A stretch of DNA of 64,000 bases from Meconema thalassinum (taxonomy: Eukaryota; Arthropoda; Insecta; Orthoptera; Tettigoniidae). Made by a program: the position numbers and the translations under genes. Positions within the stretch are counted from its first letter, which is position 1; each line of letters opens with the position of its first letter. Of this stretch, positions 1 to 12,164 are shown piece by piece. The stretch is from positions 195,178,289 through 195,242,288 of the forward strand of contig OX336391.1 of NCBI GenBank assembly GCA_946902985.2, given 5' to 3'. The notes under the pieces are model-generated. The model saw only the letters and a program-made list of their open reading frames with translations, was not told where the DNA came from and made no database searches.

Positions 1-640
1 ACACTCGCAAATGTCGAAGAGTATCGACAATAGGATGTTTAGGATAGACTTGAGTGCGGTGATGCACTAATCTTGAGGAGAAGAGACTCATAGATTATTT
101 TGATTTTTGTTGTGGGAAATAAATGTAAAGTATTTTTTTGTGTTTTAGGTTGTCTTGCCATGAATTACTATCATTAAATATTATACCTAGGAATATGTTG
201 TTTCTTTCAAGTGGAGTAGTCACCTGACAGACTCAAATCCTGAATATGTGCTCGTATAGTGGGTTGGACGTCCCATACCTCGAAAGACCGTGAGTTATCT
301 GGGATACGAACACATGTTCCATATGATGACGATTGGGTACAATACATATAAATTTTATAATAAATTGAGGCCAGGATCATAAGTTAGGTGTTGTTATTGT
401 TGATTTCGTGAGGGGCTTTGCACATCGTGGTCATATAGGCCCGTGTACTTGGGTGTGTGGAGAATTTGTCTGATAACTTGTGTTATTGTGATGACCGTAG
501 AAGTGAGCGTATTCGTAATTGGGGCTAGGATATGGAAGGAGGTGGCAATGTCCTTAAATTACGTAGCATCCCGGTATTTATCTTGATAGAAGTGGGAAAC
601 AACGGACTATGACTTCTAGGATAGCTGATATGACAACTGA
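1..640. other. No gene; contains a SINE tail fragment
   Basis: No open frame with recognisable protein features. At about 405-500 the minus strand matches the common SINE tail seen elsewhere in the window (for example 12930-13065 and 62511-62570): the words for 'cacggggctacatgaccacg' and for 'cagacagatt' occur in order. The rest is AT-rich unique-looking sequence. Confidence 0.5.
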
Positions 641-654
641 ACTCATTTTTTATT

Positions 655-995
655 TTTGTCTCACGAAGCTGAGTAAACCCCATCTCAGCACTCAGACTAG
701 AATTAAATTTCTTGGCCGAGCCAAGAATCGAGCGCGGACCTTAGGCGTGACATCTAAGAATGATAGTCACTGATCACTAGGTGGTCCATAAATTAGGAAC
801 TATCTCGGCATTTGCCCAGAGCAGGTGCGAGAAACCTAAACATAAAATTACTTCTTAAATGGCTGGTGTGGGAACTGAACCAACCCCTCTAGACTGGGAA
901 AACCCCATTCCAATCTTGACACCAGAATTACATTTATTTTCAGGGACAGTAATTTACCTCAGGGAAATCAAGCAATAACACTAACCACTACACTA
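655..995 (-). repeat. Degenerate tRNA-derived SINE fragments
   Basis: The stretch 655-790, read on the minus strand, matches the SINE family also present at 2530-2725 and 10996-11400: a 'CTCAG...CTTCGTGAG' block follows 'TTCTAGTCTGAG' words. A second minus-strand piece at about 835-995 ends in a tRNA-like head ('accactacactacatggtgg' is the complement of an A-box region). Both are diverged and lack clear target duplications. Confidence 0.55.
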
Positions 996-2515
996 CATGG
1001 TGGTCATAAATGTCATTGAGCCTACGGCATCCATCCCGTTCTTTCCCAAGTCCTATGGACTTCTCCATGCTGTTCCTTTGAAATAAATAGATCTTCTCCA
1101 TTTCCCAATCTGTTGTGCTCCATGAAGAAATTGTAATTACATGCTCTCGGTCTGGTCTGGTTGAGCGAGAGAGTGAATCCACTTTCAGCTTGTAATAACT
1201 GTGCTTACACAGCTTCTCTCTGACGGCATTACGCTTCACGAGCCAGTCCAATATACTTTTCCCTTCTAGCACTTGTCTCACTTGAATTGAGTGTTGCAGT
1301 ATATTACATTTACTAACAATATTAATATATTCTAATCGTAATTGGCTGATTAGCAACGACTGGCAAGTGTGCTAAAATCACAGCAAACATTCTCTTCTGA
1401 ACTTCAGTGTTGCCATCATAGCGTACATTTTATTCGACAGTTTAAAGGTATTTACCCACTCCTTCTGAGGAAGAAAGACCTAGCCACCCTCGAAGAATTT
1501 ACACCAAAACTTTTGAAAACATTAATGGGCATCTCAGAATACACAAGCTCTTGTCTAACACATGAATTGACGTGGCAATCCTTCCTCGTCGAAGACCTAA
1601 GGTTAAAACTATCGCTGCCGTTCTCAAAGAGTGTAGAAGTGCACCTGGCGAAGAAAAGGAAGAAGAGAGAAGATATCCCTCTAGAGTTCTACAGCACTGA
1701 TGACATGTGGGATTGAAAATGGACAAATGCCAACCTAAGACTAAGACATGTGGTAATAAAACTAGCAGTGCACGGATACCTCCAAGAAAGTATGCGAATT
1801 TGTCTTACCACGACCCTATTGAAAACTGCGTGTGATCGTTATGTGAATAGTTCTGAGAATTATACATCACAATACGTAAAAACAATCATAAATCTATGTC
1901 TGACTACCGCAAACTCTCCGGCGGTCGAAATCTATGTTATGCACATTCGTGCGCGTTTTGTTAATAATATACCCTTCAAATACACGGTAACGTTTTTTTT
2001 AGAATCATCCCCCTCTGATTCTTACCAGTTTTCTTGTGAATAGTTCTTGTAGTTCTTGAGATACAGTATTTGTGTTCCCGTGGGACGGTGTATCAAGTGA
2101 ATTTGTAAATAGACACAGGCGGAAAAAGTATATTGAACCATTAGGGTTGTCATTCAGATTTTTTTTTTTGTGTGTAAAAACACATGAAATGTTGTAAGCT
2201 GTTTGGACGGTTTACTTAACGGCTTCTGTCTTGGTTTCGTAAACTTTCGTGGCTGGAGCTAATGCTGTTAACTGTATAGTCTCGGGTTGTTTTACTACGT
2301 CCAGTGTTGCTTCTTTGTTGACATTTTGCCATTATAATAGGCTTAATCATAGCAGAATGGGGCAGGAAATTTTCGTTTTTTACGCTGTCATCGACTTCTT
2401 GGCAACAGGCACCGGTGCAAATTCGCTCCTTATCCTGGGTTTGGATGTTTTAGGATTACTTTTTATGTTTTTGATAATTCATAGTTTGCTAAATTATAAT
2501 ATTTTTCTTCCTGGA
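996..2515. other. No recognisable gene
   Basis: The longest frames here (for example 115 codons at 1369-1716 and 97 codons at 1750-2043) show no motif, no family resemblance, and no splice or promoter context that I can support. The base composition is ordinary AT-rich. I treat it as non-coding, although an old unrecognised element cannot be excluded. Confidence 0.45.
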
Positions 2516-2529
2516 CAGCTAATGTCCGG

Positions 2530-2725
2530 CCCGCCTAGTTTCGAATTTGCGCGCAGAAAAACCGAACCCACCTCTTCCCAGTTTTGCCTCACGAGGCTGA
2601 GTATACCCCGTTCCAGCTCTCAGATCAGAATCAAATTCCTTAGCTGAGTCTGGAATCGAACCTGGACCTGAGTGGTGGCAGCTAAGAGTGCTAGCCGCTA
2701 CGCAACGAGGTGGACCGAGAAATCT
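2530..2725 (-). repeat. tRNA-derived SINE
   Basis: On the minus strand this begins with a tRNA-like head (A-box region 'GTTGCGTAGCGGCTAGC', B-box 'GGTTCGATTCC') and continues into the body 'AATTTGATTCTGATCTGAG...' that is shared with 10996-11400, 40500-40920 and 38545-38705. Pol III-type internal promoter boxes and multiple dispersed copies support a SINE. Confidence 0.75.
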
Positions 2726-2885
2726 GTACACCTGGGCCAAAATTCATGAAACGTTCTCAAATAGTTTCAGATATATTGACTACAATGTTAAATGTGTACC
2801 CGCTAGTGTATGAAACCTCTTAAATTGGTGTTTGCGTAAATTTCATTTTAATTGTGTGCTATGCTTACAACCATATCAATATCAC

Positions 2886-3100
2886 ACCGTTAGGTTGGTA
2901 GGACACCCAAGAATAGCAAACTTACAGTACTTTTGGAACGAACGAGGGCAAGAACTGTAAGCATAGACCGAGGTTAGAAAATGTTGAACAGATTGCCTCG
3001 GGTGTAAGGTGTGATAGCTATGTAGAGATGAAACGATTAGTTCAAGACAAGGAAGCTTGGGGAGCTGACTCAAACCAGTCAATAACTGAAGACTCCAACA
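2886..3100 (+). pseudogene. LINE 3'-end fragment (RT C-terminus and 3' UTR)
   Basis: This matches, in the opposite orientation, the LINE 3' end at 17150-17280: both share 'gtgatagctatgtagagatgaa' type words, then 'aaccagtcaa', then 'actgaagactc' before a CAA-rich tail. It encodes only the last codons of a reverse-transcriptase ORF and the 3' UTR. The copy is 5'-truncated and inactive. Confidence 0.7.
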
Positions 3101-3960
3101 ACATTACAATATTATTGCCATTGGCTGCAATGTAATTATCCAGAGAATTCCCCAAATAGAAGTACACGTCCTGATGATCTGGCACCACTATTTGGAAACC
3201 CCCTGTGTGGGATGCAGGGATAGTGCAGAGTTACGCGCGCCAGTTATGGTCTTTACGGATGTGCTGTTCCCACTGTAGGTCATCAGAGCACGTTTCATCG
3301 ATCCGGGTCGGAGTGTTGGAGACTGACCCGCGGCAAGCTTTAAGCGGGAAGAGGTGATATATGACCAGCGTACCATATCGCCTCACCTGTGAATATATCG
3401 CTCAGTTTATAACAATATTAACAGCATTTGCCTGTGCAAATGAATCCCACGACTAGGAATACCGGTAACCATGTCAACTTGGTTGTCCCCTTTTATACCT
3501 CCACAGAACTCCAATAAAATAGAGAAAAAAACATACTGGTGTGACTGTAAATATTCCGGTTAAAAATACGAGCTGATAGAGGACATAGGTGGTATTTCAA
3601 AGCTTTATAGAGGTACAAATAACTGTATCAAGCAGCATTGTGGGTCGCATAGACAACTTGTAAATCGTGCTGCGAGTGCAACAATTAAATTAGTATTCTA
3701 GAACTAGATTCCCGATTCACCCACCAACGGCAAATTGAACACCGTAAGTTCGAGTTTGTTCCAATAAATCCTTTAATGTTTACTTTTTCAATTTTTGAAA
3801 TGATGTTAAAGTGTAACTGTGTATTTTATTTGTACAACGACAGATTTATAATATAAAAAAAACTATTTTTTGTCTTGTCACTTTTAATTTCACAGGAAAG
3901 TAAAGTACCGAACATCTCTACGTGATCTAGGTGAGACCTGTGATTCTGTGAGACATGGGC
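3101..3960. other. No recognisable gene
   Basis: AT-rich sequence with no coding signal, no repeat that recurs elsewhere in this window and no tandem structure that I can identify. Confidence 0.4.
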
Positions 3961-3964
3961 CATC

Positions 3965-4465
3965 CCACATACGCTTGGAGAACATATCTGCATTTTTGAA
4001 AGGAAGATCTTGTGGAAAATATATAGTCCAATATATAATATAGGAACCGAAAGGTGGGAAAGAAGACCTCAGAGAGACCTGTATCAACGCTTTGGGAAGA
4101 CGAACATCAACCGAATTCTCGAGAGGAGGAGGTTTAACTGGTTGGGTCATGTAATTAGAGCGGAGAACTACATATCCAATTGTGTTTTCAACTCAACACC
4201 AACTGGGAGACGCCCAAAGACGCCCTAGAATAAGATGGAATGATTGGACGGTAATGGCTGAAGAAAAAGTTGCCACCATCAGCAACAGTGGAAGATGCAA
4301 GGGACCGGGGAAGGTGGACGAACATCTGTGTCCAATACTTGTGCACAAGTCTTAGTCCCTCTTGTTGAATTTAATATGCGTGTTAATTTGTATTTAAGTT
4401 TTAACTCTCTTGTTTTCTGACGTGCGCCTTAATGGCCTGTGTAATACATGATGATGATGATGAAA
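3965..4465 (+). pseudogene. Non-LTR retrotransposon reverse transcriptase, C-terminal remnant
   Basis: Conceptual translation across 4010-4230 gives the characteristic C-terminal tail of RTE-like or related LINE polymerases: a conserved 'W-E-R-R...R-D-L-Y-Q-R-F-G-K' block, then 'R-R-R-F-N-W-L-G-H-V-I-R' and 'G-R-R-P-K' with a following 'R-W-N-D-W' in another frame. A frameshift at about 4220 separates the last two pieces. The 3' end finishes in a (GAT)n run near 4449-4462, a typical LINE tail. The catalytic palm lies outside the remnant, so this is a 5'-truncated dead copy. Confidence 0.75.
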
Positions 4466-4850
4466 AACTATTTGATTACAAAGATAAAATAGAATTAGGC
4501 TACAGTAATTTGCCTGCTACCGGATATTGAAGAATTGCCGGAGAGAAATGAGTAGGCAGACGTGAGTATGAGCCGACGACGACGACGATGGCGATTACAA
4601 TAATATATTTCCTGATGTCTCTATTTTCGACGCTATTCAACGAGATTGCATCTTGTGTCTTAGAGACGTTCTCTTCAAGACGTTGTAAATTGTGGGGTTT
4701 TTGAAGTTTCGGATGAAGTGGGAAAATAAGATAATTGACAACATCCAAAAGTGCTCTTTGAATGGGCAAAACTCACAATAACAAGATGGTAGAACAAGTT
4801 GAACTGTTACTATTTACGTTAGCAACCCTTCCGGTCACTTTACTCTTTTT
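4466..4850. other. No recognisable gene
   Basis: Short unique stretch between a LINE tail and the Helentron-like element. No motif or repeat seen. Confidence 0.4.
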
Positions 4851-6375
4851 AGCCTACTTTCGATTTTTTCAAAAAATGAAAATAGACTTATGACATCAAC
4901 ACAGGGCGAAAATAAGTGTGTCTGTCGCTGTGAGAGTGTGTGTGAGTCTGTGTGTGTGAGTGTGTGTACTCTAAATGTCTCCCCCCCGTATCAATTCGAA
5001 CACGGTGAAACCGAATTGAACGAAATTTGGAACAGAGGTAGCACTAGCAAAGGACACCTCAGTGTCATGTTTTATATCGCCGCCATCTTGGCGAAAACGT
5101 AATGCCGGCCACCCAAATGTTCAAAGCTTAAATCACATTACGACTAACTTTATCATACGATCTCTACTAAATTTTGCAACGTCATACCAATATGTGGGGA
5201 TCATCATTTGACCAAACTACAAGGTCATCAGCCCAATAGCTTCCGGATGACGGCCATGTTTGTGTGAAAATTGACTCCCCCTGTTAATTCAAACACGGTG
5301 AAACCGAATGGAACGAAATTTGGTACAGAGGTAGCACTCGCAAAGGGCACCTCAGTGTCTTGTTTTATATCGCCGCCATCTTGACGAAAACGTAATGGCG
5401 GCCACCAAAATGTTGAAAGCTTAAATCAAATTACGACCAACATAATCATCTGAGCTCTACTAAATTTTGCAACAACATACCTTTATGTGAGAAGCGTTTT
5501 TGAGCAATCTACAAGGTCATTAGTCCAATAGTTTGAATATGGCGGCCATGCATATGTGCAATTCGATTCCCCCTATCAATTCAAACACGGTAAAATCGAA
5601 TTGAACGAAATTTGGTACAGAGGTAGCACTAGCAAAGAACACCTCAGTGTCATGTTTTATATCGCCACCATCTTGACGGAAACGAAATGGCGGCCACCCA
5701 AATGTTAAAAGCTAATATCAAATTACGACCAACCTGATCATTTGATCTCTACCAAATTTTGCAACAACATACCCTTTTGGGGGAAGCATCTTTTGACTGA
5801 ACTACAAGGTCATCTGCCAAATAGTTTGAAGATAGTGCCCATGTATGTGTGCAAATCGATTCACCATATCAATTCAAACACGGAAAAGCCGAATTGAACG
5901 GCATTTAGTACAGAGGTAGCACTAGCAACGGGCATCTCAGTGTCATGTTTTATATCGCCGCCCCTCGACGGAAACGAAATGCCGGCCATCCAAATGTTAA
6001 AAGCTTAAATCAAATTACGACCAACCTAATCATTTGATCTCAACCAAATTTTGCAAAAATATACCTTTTTGTGGGAAGCATCTTTTGACTGAACTATGAG
6101 GCCATCATCCCAATAGTTTGCAGATAGCGGCCATGTATGTATGCAAATCGATTCACCATATCATTTCAAACACGGTGAAACCGAATTGAATGAAATTTTG
6201 TACAGAGATAGCACTAGCAAAGGGCATCTCATATACACGTTTAATATCCGTATAACACGTTGCATTTCAACAAGCTACTACAACCAACATTCAATTATAT
6301 TCCTTGAAACAGAGTTATAACAATACCCATGCATTTAGGAGAAAGTAGGCTATGTGTTATTTACTGAGCATATTG
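4851..6375 (+). mobile_element. Helentron-associated non-autonomous element (HINE/DINE-1-like)
   Basis: The element starts after a T run with 'agcctactttc', folds back at once (the arm returns as 'gaaaatagactt' at about 4878-4892), carries a GTCTGT/GTGTGT microsatellite, then five tandem units of about 292 bp. Its end has a sub-terminal inverted copy of the start ('gaaagtaggcta', 6341-6352) followed 23 bp later by ATTG and then TTT. The same architecture and 3' spacing recur at 18078-19636 and 34996-36499. Sub-terminal inverted repeats, central minisatellites, a 3' hairpin and insertion into T-rich sites are the known hallmarks of DINE-1/HINE elements moved by Helentrons. No protein is encoded. 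Classification is inference from structure. Confidence 0.65.
4980..6240 (+). repeat. Tandem array, about 292-bp units x ~4.5
   Basis: Units begin near 4980, 5275, 5567, 5858 and 6150. Each holds 'tcaattcgaacacggtgaaa' or a close variant, then 'gaacgaaatttggtacagag' and 'tcatgttttatatcgcc'. The last unit is incomplete. The array is the central minisatellite of the surrounding HINE-like element. A single diverged unit of the same sequence occurs at 18225-18490. Confidence 0.9.
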
Positions 6376-6837
6376 TTTCTTAGTAAGAACAATCATTGGG
6401 AAACCTGAAATGGTAAAACGATAGGAAAAAGCACTAGCGTAAATTGTTATGTTGGGTCGAATGCAGCGCTAAGGGTGGCAATTTCAGATATAAATAGACA
6501 CAGAATGGCGCAATGCTTAGCTGTATTGTGAAATCTCTCTGGTGCCTTCCTAATGACTGGGATTAGGTTTATATGAAGTTATATTACTCGGTGATAAAAG
6601 AGGGGGTGACGCTATACCGTTTTCTAGTAGAGAAATGAGGAACTTTGTGTTGGCGGAAAATCCCGAGATTAATTTTTCCATTATGAACACGGCCTACTGA
6701 ATTCAAATGGGTTATTTAACATGCCAACAACTTATGACATGAGTATCGTGATTTTTGTCGCCTTTCAAAAATCGCTTACCATGGCCAGGAGCGAACCTGA
6801 AAGCTTGGGGGTTGGTAGTCCGACACTATAACCACAC
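6376..6837. other. No recognisable gene
   Basis: Unique AT-rich DNA. A short tRNA-like or SINE-like segment may lie at about 6780-6850, but it is too degraded to assign. Confidence 0.35.
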
Positions 6838-7050
6838 ACCCACCGTGGGAAGCTCCGCATATGTAGCAATGGGATTTACAGTGATGTTGAAGGGCTTCAT
6901 TGCTGTTGACAGGTCAAGGGATGTTAATTTTCTGATGCTATAAGTAGCATACGAGGCTGCTCTTGTTCCTTCATCAATATGACTGCTGAAGGACATACTT
7001 GTAGTTTGTAGTGTTATTCCTAAATATTTGAATTTTATTAACGATTTCAA
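6838..7050 (-). pseudogene. LINE reverse transcriptase fragment (post-palm region)
   Basis: The minus-strand frame encodes 'F-K-Y-L-G-I-T-L', the conserved block after the catalytic palm in non-LTR reverse transcriptases, followed by a 'S-S-H-I-D' helix and 'R-A-A-S-Y-A-T-Y-S-I-R-K-L'. These are typical of the region just downstream of the YADD motif. The YADD itself and the rest of the polymerase are missing. The piece is isolated, so it is an old fragment. Confidence 0.75.
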
Positions 7051-7159
7051 GGACTATCGCATATGGATTCATAGGATCTGACCAACATAGCCTCTACTCA
7101 ACGTTTCAGAAAGATTGGAGATTCTCGTCCATGATATTGCTTTGATAGCCTCGAGAGAT

Positions 7160-7430
7160 AAACCCGAGAAGAGGGAGTTCAATTTCCACCTCACCCATCT
7201 TAGAAGTTTTCTTTTTCGTGGTCTCCCACTTCAACTTCAGGTAAGTGCCCGGATGGTTCCTAATTTAAGGGCAAGTAGCTCGGCTAGCCAATCCTACTCT
7301 CAATTACAAACACACAGACTACTACCGACATTAAAATAACACAGATTAAAAGAGAAATCCTACACACAGCCAAGTACAAGAAGTAACATATCCACATAGT
7401 TGAAAGCTCCTAAATTAATCAACAACAACA
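7160..7430 (+). repeat. SINE body and tail without head
   Basis: 'tcgtggtctcccacttcaac', 'gcccggatggttcctaattt' and 'acacagattaaaagagaaat' follow in the same order as in the SINE at 10996-11400, and the 3' tail ends in a CAA-repeat at about 7415-7430. The tRNA-like head is not recognisable here. Confidence 0.7.
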
Positions 7431-7615
7431 ATAAGCGTAACGCTCACACTCTACAGCAAAAAATCTTCAAACATTTCGAAACGTTCTTTTTGCGCCATAT
7501 TAATCTTTAGAATTTTAGCAATATAACGGTATATTAATTCCTCCATATCTCATTCCTGGCGCTACTTTCCGTATACTTTCCCACAATCGTACGTTCTGTT
7601 AGTAAATCCAATAGT

Positions 7616-7790
7616 AGCTTGGTGGCGCAGTGGTCATGCTGTTGGCCACTCACCACGGCGGACCAGGTTCGTTTCCCGGCCAATCTTGTGAGATTTTCAA
7701 AGTGAAATGCCGTGTCCTGTGGTTGGGGTTCCACGTAAAAAGGAGGTCCCGTGGCTCTTGATCACGAGGTTAATGGTTCCTTACTTATTA
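7616..7790 (+). repeat. tRNA-derived SINE, second family
   Basis: A-box 'tggcgcagtgg' (7623-7633) and B-box 'ggttcgtttcc' (7667-7677) form a tRNA-like head. The body 'agtgaaatgccgtgtcctgt' and 'aaaaaggaggtcccgtggct' recurs at 58144-58296 and, inverted, at 41505-41545. The 3' end is indistinct. Confidence 0.8.
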
Positions 7791-8987
7791 GTAAACCCAG
7801 CAGGAGTTTTAGAAACTGACGTGAGGGCTGGAACTGTGTGAATTTAGCCTCGTGAGGACAATTGAGTTGTTGTCTGACAGTGAGGCAGCACCCCAGTCAC
7901 GGAGACCAAGATTAATGGCCGAGGGGATCAGACGCGCTGACAACGCGTCCTCCCATAATCTGCAGGCCAAATGGCTGGGCTTGGTAGGTCAAGGCCCTTC
8001 ATGGGCCGTAGTGCCACGGTTTTTTTTCTATTAGAGGATAGATACAAAAAGGAAACTAAAAAAAGAGAGTCTGCGTTAGAAGCAAGGATAAAGGGACATG
8101 GAAAAACAGAAACATGGATGCTAGTGCTTCAAATGCTTGAAGAAGAATCCTATGGCAATGGCATGTTCTGGAAACCAGAAATAATCTTTGATTACAATTT
8201 CTCACTAAAATGGTTTTCTAGATTAAATATTTCCTTTTTTCCGGATCTTTTCATCACACAAAGCTGAAATTTTGAGACGTATTTCCTTCTTACATGAAGG
8301 GGCAGATGACCTCGCAGTTCCACCCCATAAAACCCCACTAACTAACTCCTTGTATGCATTATATTTAACACGCCATTTTATCAAAATTGACGTAAGTTTA
8401 AATTTGCCAGGCGGAAAGCTCGTGTCATAGTAAGGAGAAAGTTATGAAAAAAATCGATTAGTTCCTAGTTTCTCAGAAAAAGGTCAAATAAAAGTTGGAA
8501 ATTAGCCTGGACAATATAGGACATTCTGGAGCTCCTTAAAAGCTCGTGCAGGTGATCGGCCAGGCTTATCGTGAGTTTGTGACGTCACAGTACGAAACTT
8601 GCACCATGATTCAATAGTCTCTATTTATCAGGTCTACTGGGAACAGAAATCTGAGCTTCATGATGGAAGCCAACAGTATTAACCACTACACCGCAAGGGA
8701 TACAGAAGACTGATCAAGGTTACTAAGAGGGTTAAGGTGACAAATTCTGATATTCTGTAGAGAGTCAACCAAATGAGTTGGCTGATGAAAGGATGAAATT
8801 CTATTTTATTTCGAATTGATTATATTATTTTACATCTTACACGAATACGTATCCTTTAGCTTTTATGTTTTCATCGTTCTTTTTCATTGTTTTTCCATTT
8901 TCTCAATTTCATTATGTATATATTTTATTTTATTTAATTTAACAACATTTTAATTTCATTAGTTTCTTAAGGTTTTAGTCTAATCTG
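7791..8987. other. No gene; minor SINE remnant
   Basis: A minus-strand SINE head remnant lies at about 8640-8705 ('aaccactacaccgcaaggga' is a complemented A-box region). The frames at 7852-8034 and 7971-8267 have no family resemblance. Otherwise AT-rich, with a strongly T-rich stretch at 8790-8960. Confidence 0.4.
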
Positions 8988-9017
8988 CTGAAGAAGGTCC
9001 CATTGTTGGACCGAAAC
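8988..9017 (+). ncRNA. Hammerhead-ribozyme-like core (candidate)
   Basis: CTGAAGA (8988-8994) is followed by a perfect 5-bp stem (GGTCC 8996-9000 with GGACC 9008-9012) and then GAAAC. This matches the CUGANGA / stem II / GAAA pattern of hammerhead cores. I cannot see convincing outer stems, so catalytic activity is unlikely in this copy. Similar cores occur in Penelope-like retroelements. Confidence 0.3.
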
Positions 9018-9261
9018 ATGTACTAATTTGGATATAATTTGTATTGGTTGGCGGAGCATTTTAATTAATTATCTAATAATAAATACGGCAATTTTCTCAT
9101 ATTTTCCCGTAATGGTAAATGTTTTTGCTTGTTATGATGAAATGAATACGCCGCCTTTCCTGGCGAGATCATACCTTTCATCATTCTCTGCCAGTATCAA
9201 CCATTGTCTGTCCTATTTATTGTTTAGTATAATAGGCTATATGCATCAGAATGTCTGGCGA

Positions 9262-9790
9262 TGAATAAGAAAGGCCTGGCGGAACAACTGGAAGCCAAAG
9301 AGAGGAAGATTTTGAGAAAGATCTTGGGCCCGGTCAAGGAACGAGGAGAGTATAGAAGACGACACAACGATGAACTTTATCTACTGTACATGTCGAGAAA
9401 ATAACGGACCCCATACGCAAAATAAGACTCTCTTTTTATGGCCATTTAACACGAATGAGCTCCGGAAATTGTCCAATCGAATCTGTGCCTACTTTGTGGG
9501 AGAGGAAATCAAAAGGATCAGGTTTACAAAGGTGCAAAAAGACCTACAAGAACAGGGGATATAACATGAGGACACTTGGAACGTGACTCCTTGAAGAAGA
9601 AACTTGGGGAAATACAGAGTTTTTAGCCAAAACCCATATTGAAAACCGGCAAGAAGTGGACCGAAGAACCGAAGAAGAATGCGTGAACACTGGGCCAATG
9701 TGAAAGAACGATGAAGAATGCAGTTGAAAGAACGTGGTCCATAGAAGACCGAAACGGTTATATATAATAATAATACTACTAATAATAATA
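9262..9790 (+). pseudogene. LINE reverse transcriptase C-terminal remnant
   Basis: In shifting frames, 9270-9560 encodes a basic 'E-R-K-I-L' type helix, then 'R-R-R-H-N-D-E-L-Y' and 'L-S-N-R-I...Y-F-V-G-E'. This is the order seen in the C-terminal extension of arthropod LINE polymerases. At least two frameshifts are needed to follow it. A further basic stretch (9600-9720) fits the terminal segment. The tail passes into an ATA/ATT-rich run at 9757-9795. The fragment is dead and 5'-truncated. Confidence 0.65.
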
Positions 9791-10497
9791 ATAACCGGAG
9801 AAGAGAACTTGTAGGAAAAGAAGGACAAATGCAAGAAACATCAGAGCAATATGATGAAAAGATTGTAGATGAATACGAAGGTGAAAGTTTTCAAACCAAT
9901 TGACAATTCCAAAGCGATCGTTGATTGGGCAAAACGAATAATACTAATTTGTTGTGCCATTGTTTCTGCTCTAAACGTTACATATAATTAGCAAAAGAAA
10001 TTACCACGTGCTGCATAGTAGCAAGCAATTTAGAACACTTGCGTTTCGTTTGCAAGGGAGTATAATAGGGCACATCTGCAAGAGAAAATGGCTATGAACA
10101 GGTAGGGTCAAAAGTACATGTACACCCAGTGTCTCAAAGCCAAGCATATACTTAAACCTAGGTTAATAACGTGCATTCAGACGCGTACAACATTTCTGTG
10201 ACATTTTGTTTTATTCAGAATTCCAGTTGGTACAGTCAACCTGGAGTAACTTTATTTTATTTGCTTTAAATGCTATCAATGATGATGTGTTTTTTTTCTA
10301 CTGCATGCTGAACTAAAACTTTGTGGTCCACTGCTAGGTACAGAATGCACTCGACATCATAAAGTTATTTAGTGGTAGTGATTAAATTTATTTGGGTGTA
10401 TTTCCGTACAGAGTTTTACATTTAGGCTAATTAATTTCTTGATGAATGCAGTAATTTTATGTTAGTACAGGTTAGAGCAAATATGGCGTTTCATCAG
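9791..10497. other. No recognisable gene
   Basis: Unique AT-rich sequence. No repeat or coding signal supported. Confidence 0.4.
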
Positions 10498-10680
10498 TAC
10501 GGCTCGTTGGGTAGTGGCTAGCATTCTTTTCCATCTCCGTGGAGGACTGGGTTCGATTCGATTAGTTTATGAGTTTGTAAACCCTGATACTGTAACTCTG
10601 GTTCGTTCATGCATAATCGTCAGTTAGAGTGAACCTTTGTATGTTCAATGTAAATTAATAATAATAAAGGACAATAACCG
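10498..10680 (+). repeat. tRNA-derived SINE fragment
   Basis: A-box-like 'gggtagtggctagc' and B-box-like 'gggttcgattcg' are spaced as in a tRNA, followed by a short body ending in AATAATAATAAA. The copy is short and has lost most of the family body. Confidence 0.6.
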
Positions 10681-10995
10681 TGCAGGAAGCCTTGTGTTAC
10701 CTACTGTATGTTTACTCACTTATTCTAGTGTACATATTTACTGTCAGCAAACGTACCATAAATACTGTAACTACTCCGAACCCTCCCAGTCGTGTTACAC
10801 ATGTTTACGTCCATAGCACCTTGAGTGACCTCCAAGACAACATGTCCCCTATGTCGATGTGCTCAGTGTTACGGCCCGGATTGGCAGTAAACTGTAGGCC
10901 TATACAGTATGTATATGCCAATTGATTCGCAGTCAATCAACGTCTCAACGAAGGTCCAATCACCTTAATCATATTAATACTAACCACTCAAGACT

Positions 10996-11400
10996 ACTCA
11001 AGGCTCCCGCATTCTGTGGTGTCGGGGAACGTATCGAGACTGCTGATCCAAAGGCTCCGGGTTCTAGTCCCGTCTCTGCCAAGAAATTTAATTCTGGTCT
11101 GAGGGTTGGAACAGGGTTCACTCAACTTCGTGAGGCAAAACTGAGAAAGAGTGCTTATGATTCCAACCTCAGTCACCTAAAAGTTGTTTTTCGTGGATTC
11201 ACATTTCTACTTCGGGGTAATGCCGGGATGGTTCCTAACTTAAGGGCACGGCCTCCTCAATTCCAATCATCGACTCGAATACTAATACACACACCAATAC
11301 AGACACCATAAAAACACAGGTTATCAGACAGGTTGCATACATACAGGTACATGGGATTGAAATTACCATGATGTCCAAGACCCTTGATAAAACAACGACA
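10996..11400 (+). repeat. tRNA-derived SINE with common tail
   Basis: The tRNA-like head (B-box 'gggttctagtccc' at about 11058-11070) is followed by a 'ctggtctgagggttggaac' body, 'gtgaggcaaaactgag', 'gccgggatggttcctaactt' and a tail 'aacacaggttatcagacagg' ending in a CAA-rich run at 11391-11410. It is the most complete copy of this family in the window; others are at 2530, 7160, 38545 and 40500. Confidence 0.8.
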
Positions 11401-11410
11401 ACAAACAAAT

Positions 11411-12160
11411 TCCATCCATCCGTAGATCGACTGAAAACCAAACCGTACATACTTTTGCAACATAAGCAATTGCATAAAATTGCCTTGTAGCTGAATAAAC
11501 ATTTATGCATTATGGTTTCCTTGATTTTTATTGCAATATTCTTCGAGCACATTTTTTTATTATCTTCACTTTATTGTAATAGGTTCCCCATACAAGTAAT
11601 AAATTACCGCTTTAAATAGGACCTTGGACAGTTTCGATATTTACTTTCCATTGCTGTATTCATGACGTGGGAGCTACACTTGCTTTAATTAAGTACCATA
11701 TTTGTACACGCGCTGTGCTCTCGCAATACTCTGCTAACCTAAAGCTAATTCTTGCTAATAGCTATGGACCGGCAATGTGGGACTTTTCATATCAAGTGTG
11801 GCTTGAATAATTGAACCGCTATAGACTTTTGTTTCCAGGCATAAACCAATACTAATTTCGGATAATAGCCATGTGAACATGAAACGCTTCGTTTCTCACT
11901 GATTTAAGTTCCCTTTCAGGATGGTTTATTGGTTTAAGCTCGTGTGAACGCTAACAGCAGAAAGCTTGACAAGTTATATTCGAATTCTATAAAATCCATT
12001 CACAACATGCAATAATTGTTATAAAATACGGACATTTTCAATACTAATGAAATTGTATAAACTATACAGTATCATGAAGTACTGTTGTTTGGGGGGAGTT
12101 AAGTGTTGAGTAAAGATGTCGATGAATGAGAGAGGCACTCTCATTTATATTATTTACTAG
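11411..12160. other. No recognisable gene
   Basis: AT-rich DNA with no coding or repeat signal that I can name. Confidence 0.4.
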
Positions 12161-12164
12161 CAGT

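Noticed and set aside
1369..2043. Two consecutive plus-strand frames that could be exons
   Set aside because: No recognisable domain, no supported splice sites, no conserved pattern.
4890..5102. 70-codon frame over the GTGTGT run
   Set aside because: Low-complexity Cys/Ser/Val repeat translation inside a tandem-repeat element.
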